DNA from: Lamellibrachia satsuma
Taxonomy: Eukaryota > Annelida > Polychaeta > Sabellida > Siboglinidae
NCBI GenBank assembly: GCA_033239005.1
Contig: BSQZ01000029.1
Coordinates: 5,867,501-5,931,500, forward strand
Direction: 5' to 3'
Length of the DNA: 64,000 nucleotides
Shown here: positions 38,037 through 48,699 of the stretch, one piece after another
How positions within the stretch are numbered: position 1 is the stretch's first letter
How the letters are laid out: each line of letters begins with the position of its first letter
Translations under genes and position numbers: made by a program
The notes under the pieces: generated by a model
The model's input: the letters and a program-made list of their open reading frames with translations, nothing else
Databases searched by the model: none
What the model was told of the DNA's origin: nothing

Positions 38037-41035
38037 GCTGTGTTCTGTGGGTACAGTGACTATGTATTCTAGCTGTGCACTGTGGGTACAGTGTCTATGT
38101 ATGCTAGCTGTGTACTGTGTGTACAGTAACTTTGTATTCTAGCTGTGTACTGTGGGTACAGTGACTATGTCTTCTAGCCGTGTACAGTGGGTCCAGTGAC
38201 TATGCATTCTAGCTGTGTTCTGTGGGTATAGTGTCTATGTATTCTAGTTGTGTACTCTGGATACAGTAACTATGTATTCTAGCTCTGTACTGTGGGTACA
38301 GTGACTATGTATTCTAGTTGTGTACTGTGGGCATAGTGACTACATATTCTAGCTGTGTACTGTGGGTACAGTGATTATGTAATCTAGCTGTGTACTATGG
38401 ATTCAGTGACTATGACATGTAGCTGTGTCTTGTGTACTGTGGGTATAGTAACTATGTATTATAGTTGTGTACTCTGGATACAGTGACTATGTATTCTAGC
38501 GGTGTACTGAGGGTATAGTGTCTATGTACTGTATCTGTGTACAGAGGTACAGTACCTATGCATTCTAGCTGTGTACTGTGTGTTCAGTGAAAAGGTACTG
38601 TAACTGTGTACTGTGGGGTACAGTGACTATGTACTTTAGCTGTGTACTCTGGATACAGTGACTATGTTTGCCAGCTGCTCGTTAACTCTGGGCTCGGTTT
38701 CTATAGGCCTCCTCTGGCTGTGGCCCACATTCCTATCACCACCCTTGGCCGCCTACGTGATGCTGCTATTGTGCGATGGGTGTACTTTGTCCACCAGTCT
38801 TGTGATCGACTCGCTTTACGTCTGGCCATCGTTTCACTGTGGGTACAGCAACTATATATTCTAGCTGTGTATTGTGGGTACAGTGACTATGCGTTCTACT
38901 TGTGTACTGTGCGTACAGTGATTATGTATTCTAGCTGTGTAATGTGGGCACATTTACTATATATTCTAGGTGTGTACTGTGGATGAAGTCAATATGACCT
39001 TTAGCTGTGTACTGTTTACTGTACTGTAGCTGAGTACTCTGGGTACAGCAACTACATATTCTAGCCTTGTACTGTGGGTATAGTAACAACGAATTCTAGC
39101 TGTGTTATGTGGGTACAGTGACTATGTATTCTAGTTGTGTACTCTGGGTACAGTACATATGTATTCTAGATGTGTACTGTGGGTACAGTAACTATGTAAT
39201 TTAGCTGTGTACTCTGAATATATTGACTATGTATTCTAGCTGTGTACTGTGGGTACAGTGAATATGTATTCTAGCTGTGTACTGTGGGACAGTGACTATG
39301 TATTCTAGCTCTGTACTGTAGGTACAGTGAATATGTATTCTATTTGTGTACCGTTGGTATAGTGACTACGTATTCTAGCTGTGTGCTGTGGGTACAGTGA
39401 CTATGTGTTATAGTTGAGTACTGTGGGTACAGTTACTATGTATTCTAACTGTGTACTTTGGGTACAGTAATATTGTACGCTAGGTGTGCACTGTGGTACA
39501 GTGACTATGTATGCTAGCTGAGTAATGTGGGTACAGTGACTATGAATTGTGTGGTGTACTGTGGGTACAGTGACTGTTATTATGTATTCTACATGTGTAC
39601 TGTGCGTACAGTGGCTATGTATTCTAGTTGTTTACTGTGGGTACAGTGAATATGTATTTTAACTGTGTACTGTGTATATGTATTATAGCATTGTACTATG
39701 GGTTGAGTGACTTTGCATTGTAGCTGTATACTGTGGGTACAGTGGCTATGTATTCTAGCTGTGTACTTTGGATACAGTGAATATGTATTATAGCTGTGTA
39801 CTCTTTGTACAGTGACTAAGTATTATAGCTGTGTACTCTGGATACAGTGACTAAGTATTCTAGCTGTGTAATGTGGGTACAGTGACTATGTACTGTAGCA
39901 GAGTACTGTGGGTACAGTGCCTATGTACTTTAGCTGTGTACTGTGGTTACATTGATTATGTATTCTAGCTGTGAACTGTGGTTATTGTGATTACGTAATC
40001 TAGCTGACTACTGTGGGTACAGTGACTATGTGTTCTAGCCGTGTACTATGGGTACAGTTCTATGTACTCTAGCTGTGTATTCTTCGTACAGTGACTAATT
40101 ATTCTATTTAACTGTGTACTCTGTGTACAGTGAATATACATTCTAGCTGTGTACTGTGGGTTGAGTGACTATGTATTTTAGTTGTGTACTGTGGGTACAG
40201 TGTCTACGAATTGTAGCTGTATACTGTGGGTACAGTGATTATGCATTCTTGCTGTGTATTGTGGGTACAATGACTATGTTTTCTAGTTGTGTACTTTGTG
40301 TACAGTAACTATGTATTCTAGCTGCATACTGTGGGTACAGTGACTATGTATTCTAGTTTTGTACTCTGGGTATAGTGACTATATATTCTAGCTGTGTACT
40401 GTGGGTACAGTGACTATGTGTTATAGCTCTGTACTGTGGATACAGTTACTACGAATTGTAGCTGAGTACTATGTACTGTGGGTATAGTAACTATGAATTC
40501 TAGCTGTGTATTGTTGGTGCAGTGAATATATATTCTATCAGTGTACTGTAGATACAGTGGCTATGTACTGTAGCTGTGTACTGTATATACAGTGAATATA
40601 TATATATTACAGCTGTGTTCTGTGGGTACAGTGACTATGTATTCTAGCTGTGCACTGTGGGTACAGTGTCTATGTATTCTAGCTGTGTACTGTGTGTACA
40701 GTGACTATGTACTGTAACTGTGTACTGTGGGTAGATTAACTATGTATTCTAGCAGTGTACTCTGGGTACAGTGAATTTATATTCTATATGTGCACTCTGG
40801 GTAAAGTGACTATGTATATATATATATATATATGTATTCTAGTTGCATACAGTGGGTACAGTGACTACGTATTCTAGTTGTGTATTTTGGGTAAAGTGAC
40901 TATGTAATTTAGCTGCGCACTCTGGATAGAGTGACTATGTATTCTAGCTTTGTACTGTGGGTACAGTGACTATGCATTCTAGCTGTGTACTGTGGGACAG
41001 TGACTATGTATTCTAGCTCTGTACTGTGGGTACAG
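36965..41035 (-). repeat. 35-bp minisatellite (right arm, about 115 units)
   Basis: Inverse complement of the left-arm array, about 0.62 kb longer. It includes (TA)n tracts at 37968-38031, matching the left tract at 32155-32207, and short ones near 40594 and 40815 that I did not find at left. Confidence 0.92.
38666..38838 (-). other. Unique 170-bp island in the 35-bp array (right arm)
   Basis: Mirror of 31351-31523 with very few substitutions. The complementary strand has a long hydrophobic open frame, but neither frame resembles a family I know. Confidence 0.55.
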
Positions 41036-41130
<95 letters not shown>

Positions 41131-42026
41131 TAGTTGTATGAAACTAAAGTCCCGTTCTTTTTATAGCTAGGTGAACGAACAAACACACTTCACTACATAT
41201 GTGTGCTGGGTAAATTGTAGGAATTGTGGGTAAATTGTAGGAATTATGGGTAAATTGTAGGAATTATGGGTAAATTGTAGGAATTATGGGTAAACTGTAG
41301 GAATTATGGGTAAAGTGTAAGAGCGCACTATTTAACAATATTGACATATAAAGAAAATATGCGTATGGCAAGAGACTTTAGAGTCTTCTGTCTAACGTTT
41401 GTGGATGATATTGTGTCATTATTTTTAAATATTTAATACAATGTCCTTGTACTCTTATTCAATAGGAGAATTATGGGTAAATTGTAGGAATTATGGGTAC
41501 ACTGTAGGAGGTATGGGTAAAGTGTAAGAGCGCCCTATTTAACAATACTGACATATAACGAAAATATGCGTATGGCAAGAGACTTTAGAGTCCTCTGTCT
41601 AACGTTTGTGGACGATATTGTGTCATTATTTTCAAATATTTAATAAAATGTCCTAGTACTCTTATTCATTAGGAGAATTATGGGTAAATTGTAGGAATTA
41701 TGGGTAAACTGTAGGAGGTATGGGTAAAGTGTAAGAGCGCACTATTTAACAATATTGACATATAACGAAAATATGCGTATGGCACGAGACTTTAGAGTCC
41801 TCTGTCTAACGTTTGTGGATGATATTGTGTCATTATTTTCAAATATTTAATAAAATGTCCTTGTACTCTTATTCAATAGGAGAATTATGGGTAAATTGTA
41901 GGAATTATGGGTAAACTGTAGGAGGTATGGGTAAAGTGTAAGAGCGCACTATTTAACAATATTGACATAATACGAAAATATGCGTATGGCACGAGACTTC
42001 AGAGTCCTCTGTCTAACGTTTGCGGA
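41036..42026 (-). repeat. (TA)n, 18-bp and 209-bp repeats (right arm)
   Basis: (TA)n occupies 41036-41128, 18-bp units about 41206-41311, and the 209-bp units about 41311-42026. Order and variants mirror 28785-29775. Confidence 0.9.
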
Positions 42027-42185
42027 CAATATTGCATCACTTATATCATGCTTCGTTGTAACGGCGCTCCTATGAGAACTTTCGTCAACGCTTTCCACAC
42101 CGATCTGGTCGCTAACGATTGTCGCGTGTTAGATTGGATTAACCTGCTGAAAAAGGGTATACCGTACTATCGCATATCGTACTGA
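41976..42185 (+). pseudogene. Polinton PRO-type cysteine protease, C-terminal remnant (right arm)
   Basis: Mirror of the left-arm copy, with the stop TGA at 42183-42185. The codons for the Q-x6-C active-site pair lie at about 42000-42023. AATAAA follows at 42389-42394. Transcription of the protease would have run toward the element's terminus in both arms, as for a terminal gene of a linear element. Confidence 0.72.
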
Positions 42186-42388
42186 GCCTCTGGTGCGGTG
42201 GTCGCTCCACCCGTAAGCTCGCCCTCATCCCTCTGACGCGGTGGAGACACCCGTAAGTTCGCGACCTCTGCTCTGGCGCGATGGTCACCATTCGCAAGTC
42301 GCCTCGACTTCATCATACCCGACTCGTTGTATCCAATCACATACGATCGCCTCGTTTGTACTGCTCCTGCTGCCGCTTTGTTGTATTC

Positions 42389-42394
42389 AATAAA
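42389..42394 (+). terminator. Poly(A) signal downstream of right protease remnant
   Basis: AATAAA about 205 nt after the stop codon, before the terminal 280 bp of the element. Confidence 0.5.
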
Positions 42395-42486
42395 ATACGT
42401 GTGCACCGTACGATTGTGTTCGTCTCCTTACTAGGTTAACGACCCTTCGGTAAACGTAACTAGGTCCATGTTCGTTCCTCCTCCGG

Positions 42487-42540
42487 TTGCTAGGGGGCGC
42501 TTAGGTTACACACGTTCGGCTACGACCGTCAGGGGGCGCT
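42487..42540 (+). promoter_or_regulatory. CTCF-like motif pair in right terminus
   Basis: TTGCTAGGGGGCGC and a second site reading CCGTCAGGGGGCGCT, mirrors of the left pair. The second has a substitution in the core. Confidence 0.35.
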
Positions 42541-42677
42541 CTGAGGCGCTCTGATTGGCTGCGCGCACTCATAAGCAGTGGGCGATATTAGGGTGTTTTG
42601 CCTTTGATGTTCCTTTGATGTCTGGTCCAGTGATTTTACGCAAAATTTGGGGGTACCAAAAACCTCCACTAACTACT

Positions 42678-42683
42678 TACGTC
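42678..42683 (+). repeat. Right target site duplication TACGTC
   Basis: Second copy of the 6-bp duplication. It is followed directly by the rest of the FN2 exon (GACTATACAAAACGG). Confidence 0.88.
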
Positions 42684-42756
42684 GACTATACAAAACGGTG
42701 GTGCGCTACGACACACAATTATGACATTAACAAATTGTGGGGAGAGTGCATTCCAA
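42684..42756 (+). pseudogene. Fibronectin type II exon, 3' half
   Basis: The frame DYTKRWCATTHNYDINKLWG then ECIP continues the FN2 domain begun at 28036, supplying its last two cysteines and the hallmark WCATT..NYD. The exon ends at a GTAAGT donor (42757). Together the halves make one domain of about 57 residues that is complete apart from the insertion. Confidence 0.88.
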
Positions 42757-42849
42757 GTAAGTTATCCCGTCGATGTCGTAGCTGCCAGAAAGCGGCGTTC
42801 ACTGGAGCGAATATATTCAGTTCAATGACCATCTCTACTTTTACACTAC

Positions 42850-42950
42850 ATGCTATCTATCTCCCTCTCCCTCTCCCTCTCCCTCTCCCTCTCCCTCTCC
42901 CTCTCCCTCTCCCTCTCTCTCCCTCTCCCTCTCCCTCTCCGTCTCACTTT
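42850..42950 (+). repeat. (CTCCCT)n polypyrimidine tract
   Basis: CTCCCT hexamers in the intron after the FN2 exon, followed by more pyrimidine-rich sequence to about 43035. Such homopurine/homopyrimidine runs can form triplex DNA. Confidence 0.92.
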
Positions 42951-43039
42951 CTCCCTCTCAGTCTCTCACATCTCTATCCTTTTCTCTGCCTCTATCCCTC
43001 CGTCCCTCTCTCCCTCCACCCCACTCTCTCTCGTATGTC

Positions 43040-43125
43040 AGCGAGGGGTTGAAGTGTAAAGTGCTTTGAACCGTCCCAAAGACTGGATACCGCGCTGTAT
43101 AAGAATGTTCCTTTTATCTTAATCT
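43040..43125 (+). mobile_element. SINE 3' tail fragment
   Basis: AAGTGCTTTGAACCGTCCC and AAAGACTGGATACCGCGCTG, then TATAAGAATGTTCC. This matches the tail of the SINE at 6246-6290. The tRNA-like head is not seen. Confidence 0.55.
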
Positions 43126-43655
43126 GTGTCAGTGGACAACATAGCTTCTACTAAAAATGTTAAATTATTATAATTTATGGAGGGAATGCATGCATCCATT
43201 GTGTCGACTAAGGAAGTGAGAACCTGTGTGTGTTATTGACTGCACTGCTATGTTACTTATATAGGACATGTCTTCAAAAATGTTTTCATCGTAGGCTAAT
43301 GTAATTTTAGGACGTTCTCGGTATAGTTTTTCCTACCATAACATGGATGACATTTTACAATTTGACAAATACCTCGTATCGGCAGAATACATATAAATTA
43401 CAAATTGTTGGACTGTTTAATAAGCCAGTGGCTTCCATGTCTACTTGACATGTGAGGTTTTTGCTTTGGATAGCAACCTTGTTAAATCTTGTATCGTTGC
43501 TCTCCTCTTTAACCCTGAAGTGCAGGGTGAGGCAAGCATTGATGCAGATATGAATTTTTTTTCCATCTATGTTTGGCCATTTTTTATTTTTGCATGTCCT
43601 TGTGCAAGTAATAAATATATAATTATATGCTATATATATATATATATGTATGTTA

Positions 43656-43814
<159 letters not shown>

Positions 43815-44310
43815 AGGTTCTACAGAAAATGTTGAATTATTAAAATGAATGCATGTATCCATTGTGCCGGCTAAGGACGTGAGGACCAGTGTGTGTTATT
43901 TAATGCAGGACAGTTCTTCAAAAGTGTGTTTATCATAGGCTAATGTAACTTGAGGACGTTCTCAGTATGATTTTGCCAGCCATAACAAGGATGACATTTT
44001 GTAAGTTGACAAATACTTCGTATCGGCCGGTTACACATAGATGACAACTTGTTGGACTCTTTGATAAGCCAATGGCTTCCTTGGATGGCAATCGTTTAAT
44101 TCTTGTGTTGTGAGTATTAGTAAATGTGTTCTTGCATTTGACTAAAGTTCTCGAGAGCGAATTTGATATTTTTAAATGGCGCCAGATAAATAAATTAAAT
44201 ATTCTTACAACTACGTTAAGGTGAACGACGCCCACAACGTCGACATGACGGGCACTCAACTAAAAAATAGACGTTGAACGTTTCGAATGACACTTCTGTT
44301 TCCGCTTCAG

Positions 44311-44485
44311 TTGGAGTTGTTTGGACGAAGGGCGGAAATGATAAGGGAGCTCATTTTGTGTTCCCCTTCATTTACAAATAAGGGCTTTGAGTACAACAAC
44401 TGTACATTCGTCCACTATACAAAACTTTGGTGCGCTACGACAAACAATTATGGCATTAACAAATTCTGGAGAGAATGCATTCCAA
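44311..44485 (+). pseudogene. Second fibronectin type II exon, uninterrupted but frameshifted
   Basis: After a TTTCCGCTTCAG acceptor the frame starts GVVWTKGGNDKGAHFVFPFI then YK. A 4-nt length change (AAATAAGGG against AAGGG) shifts the frame, and the domain continues GFEYNNCTFVHYTKLWCATT then NNYGINKFWRECIP before a GTAAGT donor at 44486. The first FN2 cysteine is Phe here. It is a decayed paralogue of the exon at 28036/42684. Because it reads straight through the position where the 14.5-kb element sits, it documents the empty site. Confidence 0.82.
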
Positions 44486-44642
44486 GTAAGTTATCCTGGC
44501 AGTGTCATAGCTGCCAGAAAGCGGCGTTCACTGGAACATAGCGAATATATTCTGTACAATGGGTGTCTCTTCTTATCCTCTATACTTTATCTCTTACCCC
44601 CTTCCTCTCTCCCCCTCTAACTCTCCATCTCCCCCTCCTCTC

Positions 44643-44808
<166 letters not shown>

Positions 44809-44955
44809 TGGATCAACTCCAATTATTTATTTATTTAAGTTATTGAATTTCTAACATTCATTGATCGTTTCCAGAGTAGTGGATATGGCTTGACATTGAA
44901 GACACAGCGACGACAACAGATACTGGTTGTTTTGTTAACTTTTGGTTGCATTTTA

Positions 44956-45524
44956 AGTAATATTTGTTAAGTAATATATCGTTTTACGGTGTCGTTCTAT
45001 TGTCCAGATAGACGAAGCAGCAAACCTGCACGATATATTACTTAATGCATCAGCTCACGAATGAGGGGAGAAGTGACCAGATACAAGAATTAATAATTAA
45101 CGATATTGATATAACTGTTAGTGTCGTGTCAACACACAATGTATAAGTTTTATGATAATTTCATATTATCAAGGACAATTCATTGTAGTAATAAACAATA
45201 TTCTGATATGACATATTGTCAAGCTATGTTGTTTGTTGAAAATCGCTCAAACAAGGCATTGTTGAGATCCACGAAATCGCAACTTCACTGTTTACTGTTC
45301 ATGAGATAAGTAAAACATATTGGCTGTACTTATAAGCTATATTGTTGAGATACGTTCGAAGCGTGACAAGTATGACAACAACTATATAATTATTCAAGCC
45401 AGCCAATTTGGCCAAGCAGTCAGTCTCAATCAGACACAACACGTTTATTTGTGGAGCAAACGTATCGTGGTCATGTCCATGCCCATGTGCGCACTTAGTT
45501 GAGCGGACACCCCCCTGCGCCCTT
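44956..45524. other. No gene recognised
   Basis: Diverges from the FN2 intron unit after about 44950, where a third FN2 exon would be expected. I see only short open frames. Confidence 0.4.
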
Positions 45525-45866
45525 AATTATGGGAATGTAACTTTAGGACGTTTTCGGTATGTTTTTTCCAATCATAACATTAGTTGATGAAATTTTGTAA
45601 GTTGATAAATGCCTCGTGTCGGCGGGCTACCCATAGATGACAAATTGTTGGACTCTGGTAAGCCAATGGTTTCCATGTTCACTTGACGTGAGGGTTTTGA
45701 ATTTCATGGCAACTTTCTCAAATCTTGTGTGGTTGCTCTCCCCTTTATCCCTGCAGTCATGGGTGATTTTGTTTCCTTGTATGTCTGGTCATTATGTTGT
45801 CTGCACCCAATATCTGTCCACCGTTCAAAACCATGCTTGACATTCATTGATATATTTCCTCTTCAG

Positions 45867-46112
45867 CCGCATGTGGAGACTTCACTAAGTTGGAAAACAA
45901 GTTTGCCTATGACGGAGTTGAGGTGAACACTACCACGCTGGAAGACTGCAAGAAGAGCTGTCTCGACAATATGGCGTGTCTTGGTTTTAACTTCAACACC
46001 CAGGCTAAGTGCTACTTGCACTTTAGCGAGACGCTTAACTAACGATGTGCATAGCGGCGATGGTGTCGACCTTTACATTCGTCAGGTTTGCCCGACTAGG
46101 CAACCTGAGTAG
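45867..46112 (+). pseudogene. PAN/Apple-domain terminal exon with a 1-nt frame break
   Basis: After TTTCCTCTTCAG the frame reads CGDFTKLENKFAYDGVEVNT then TTLEDCKKSCLDNMACLGFN and FNTQAKCYLHFSETLN. The C..DC...C.....C.GF.F......C.L pattern is that of a PAN/Apple domain, a disulfide-rich extracellular module. A TAA at 46040 ends it. Dropping one T restores NDVHSGDGVDLYIRQVCP and a natural TAG at 46110, so the break is a single insertion or a base-call error. It lies downstream of the FN2 exons on the same strand and may be the last exon of the same secreted protein. Confidence 0.75.
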
Positions 46113-46474
46113 GATGTCGTCAATATTTTGATATGACTCTTCAAATATGCTTAATGGTACATATTGCCGAATGCGTTGATGCTGCAAGCTCGCTATGCTC
46201 ATACCGCAGCTCTGACGTTATAAAATATATGTAGTGAAATGCAACATTCGATTTAGTATATTGGAAGTGTGGAGATTATCGCGAGCCTCATGTGACACAT
46301 ATGGGCTCGATGGGGATAAGTAAATACGTAAACAATAGTGTTTTACCTTTCACTAGATACAAACGAATATATGATTTTCAAAACCCATCATCTAAAATAT
46401 ATCATATATAACAAAACATTATTTGGTATCACTCAACGGAGCGTTATGCTCACATATTGCAATGGACACATCCA

Positions 46475-46517
<43 letters not shown>

Positions 46518-47855
46518 TCGGACGAACGCACACACATTAACCTATTTCATTATGACATAATGAAACGTGTTTATACGTGATTATACGCTAATAATATTAT
46601 GTGTGTGCATACGTTTCTTTCATGCTGGTCAAATAAACTCCTTACCTTGCCTGGCCAGACATTAAGAATTAAATGTCATTATTGTGGGAGCTATCATTAT
46701 ATCGGTCCCTCCCAGCATCCGCTTTCCCTGCCTCTCCAAACATGATTGCATTCAAGACAGGTGTGAATGTTTTTCTAATGGATCAGATATCTTAATCAGA
46801 TTAAATGTGACTGTTTTCGTCTTCTTGTGGTCATGGTGTTGACCGTAGGTTAATGCCTGGCTGGGAGATTGTGACCTGCGAATAAACAGCCTACGGGGCC
46901 CGAGCCCATAAAGTGAGCGTGAACGGCACGCCTAGTCAGTTGATGTATCTGGTAGAGCCTAGTATTATTTCCTGCTTACCATGACCACCAGATAAATCAT
47001 GTTTTATGAAACATCTTTCTTGTACATATTTTTATTGATCCATCCTTGTTTTTTTTATCTCGCATTTAATGCAGTATTGCTAAGCTTATGCTTTGGGCCA
47101 CTTTTCGTCTTTTGATGGCATCACTAGGCCCCTGAATTTCAGTATAATAAACGTATAAATAAACTGTCATGTAGTCATCACACTAACTAGCATTTGATAA
47201 GACAATGATAAATCATCAGCATGGATATACACATTTGTATTGAATTAAGCATATGTATTTGTATTACATATATACAAACATTACCTCATAAACTAATGAA
47301 CATTCATATATCCATATTCAGGTAATCAAGCGCACGAATAATATAAATAAAACTGTATCTTAGTTCTTAGATTTTAAAATATATCAGTTATATATCACAA
47401 CAGGTATCGTGATTCTTTATAATATAATGTTTAATAAAGATGAAACTGAAGTTAACGTAAATAAGTTATTCATAAACTCATTATCAATGGTATTATTTTG
47501 ACTGCGGTTTGTGGTTGCGTTATATTGTAGCTGGCGTACTTTGTTGCATATCCATTATGTACTCTTGAAATAAACATTATTAACACTGTACTGTAGTGAT
47601 GAATTTTGTGAGTATAGGAGATGTGAGTATTATTTAATAATGTAATAAATTTCTTCAATACAATCAAGGAGGAAATTCTGCCTATAGGTCGCTTTTGAAA
47701 AATGTAGATGAATCGACGAAGCGTATCGACAATAAGTTGGTAGAACCGAAAATGACAAACGCAAACAACATGAAGCCAATGTGAGTTCCTATATGAATTA
47801 TGATCTTCTTAATCTACAACCATTTAGATTATTTATTCAACGTTTCGACAGCCAT
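46113..47855. other. No gene recognised; short (CACG)n at 46470-46517
   Basis: AT-rich intergenic sequence with one tetranucleotide run (about 11 CACG units). No convincing exon. Confidence 0.45.
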
Positions 47856-47859
47856 CGGC

Positions 47860-48560
47860 AGCCTTAGGACGGATTGTGGAATGTGGAACCCGGAGCCATC
47901 CACCACCACCTAGCACTACTGAGCGCCAAACTGGTAAATAATTTTGGTACTGCTGGCGCCCATAACGGATAGCCAATGGAATACTTAATAAAAAAGCGTC
48001 CCTAGTGCCCAGTAAACAAACCATTTCGCGTACGACACCTGGTGGATTGTGACCGCACTATTGGGTGCCCCTGGTGACCAATTTTGGTACTTATGGTGCC
48101 CCTGGCGGCTAGTGAATGGATTTGTTTTCGTAAAACAATGCCTCTAACACCTAGTAATAAAGTAATTTGCGTAATAAAAACGTCAATTATTGCCCATCTC
48201 GCGTTTCCTGTTGCGCATGCACAACCACCCACTTCCTAAAGCGGCGATATCTAGGGGAAACGAAATTAATGAGGTTTTGACAAGCCGGAGGTTGTTGGCG
48301 CCAGGCGCCACTTCCAGTAACGCATGTGCAAAGTAACTTCCTATAATTTGCCTATTAGAAACGTCAATTATCACCCAGCTCGTGTTTCCGGTTGCGCGTA
48401 CGCAACCACCCGCTTCATAAAGCGGCGACATCTAGGAGAACCGTATGTGACATATTTTAGTGAAAGCGTACCAAAAAAGTGCCGAGACGCCATAACACGA
48501 AATTGCTTCTCTTAAACCAAAAATACTCTGGAGGTGGTTGGTGGTGCGCGGAGCCACTCC
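47860..48560 (+). repeat. Degenerate tandem repeats with palindromic GCGCATGCGC cores
   Basis: Units of about 180 bp starting near 48178 and 48358 share CGTCAATTATTGCCC...CTCG, GTTTCCTGTTGCGCATGCACA and CTTC.TAAAGCGGCGA.ATCTAG. A third partial unit ends near 48590. A second family (TTTTGGTACT...GGCGCCC) lies at 47940-48110. The TTGCGCATGCGCAA-type cores match the NRF1 consensus. Confidence 0.65.
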
Positions 48561-48572
48561 CAGTTGCGCATG

Positions 48573-48676
48573 CGCAACGTGGACACTGCCTGACTTCCAA
48601 TGAAGCATCTTTAGTGAGTAGTGTATGAACCAATCAATGGGAAATTTCTAAGATCTTTCGAGAATGTTCTAGAAGG
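48573..48676. promoter_or_regulatory. Heat-shock element with CCAAT and NRF1-like sites
   Basis: 48641-48674 reads GAAatTTCtaAGAtcTTCga then GAAtgTTCtaGAA, seven alternating nGAAn/nTTCn pentamers with one imperfect. CCAAT lies at 48630 and GTTGCGCATGCGCAAC at about 48565-48580. An HSE of this length is rare by chance. No heat-shock gene is visible within the window next to it, so the target is unknown. Confidence 0.5.
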
Positions 48677-48699
48677 CCCCCTGCACTTATTGACCTGGT

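Larger units (their letters stand above)
28134..42677. mobile_element. Giant palindromic Polinton/Maverick-derived element (14.5 kb, non-autonomous)
   Basis: The termini are AGTAGTTAGTGGAGGTTTTT at the left and its reverse complement at the right, flanked by the 6-bp duplication TACGTC inside an FN2 exon. Matching positions in the two ends sum to 70,811 with no net indel for the first 1.6 kb. The arms stay complementary for 6.4 and 7.3 kb around a spacer of about 0.8 kb. Six-bp duplications and AG...CT ends are known for Polintons, which encode PolB, integrase, packaging ATPase, capsid proteins and an adenain-like protease. Only the protease C-terminus is recognisable here, once per arm. The rest is tandem repeats, so mobility would need proteins from another copy. 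A foldback-type transposon is the alternative, but the protease remnant favours Polinton ancestry. Confidence 0.82.
35364..42677 (-). repeat. Right arm of the palindrome
   Basis: Inverted copy of the left arm. It is longer by about 0.62 kb between the unique island and the (TA)n tract, inside the 35-bp array. It also has an extra 513-bp local duplication (35585-36097 repeated as 36098-36610), which equals nine 57-bp units. A few substitutions distinguish the arms, for example CCCTAGCGG at left and the complement of CCGTCAGGG at right near the terminus. Confidence 0.92.

Noticed and set aside
28405..42406. Identical 79-codon ORFs (MHTYFIEYNKAAAGAVQTRR...) in both palindrome ends
   Set aside because: Antisense to the 3' UTR and poly(A) signal of the protease remnant. 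Conservation between arms is explained by the palindrome itself.
28134..42677. Ordinary segmental inverted duplication or assembly fold-back
   Set aside because: The exact 6-bp duplication, the terminal motif, and the empty-site paralogue at 44.3 kb fit transposition better. Arm-specific differences also argue against a simple assembly copy, though reads should confirm.
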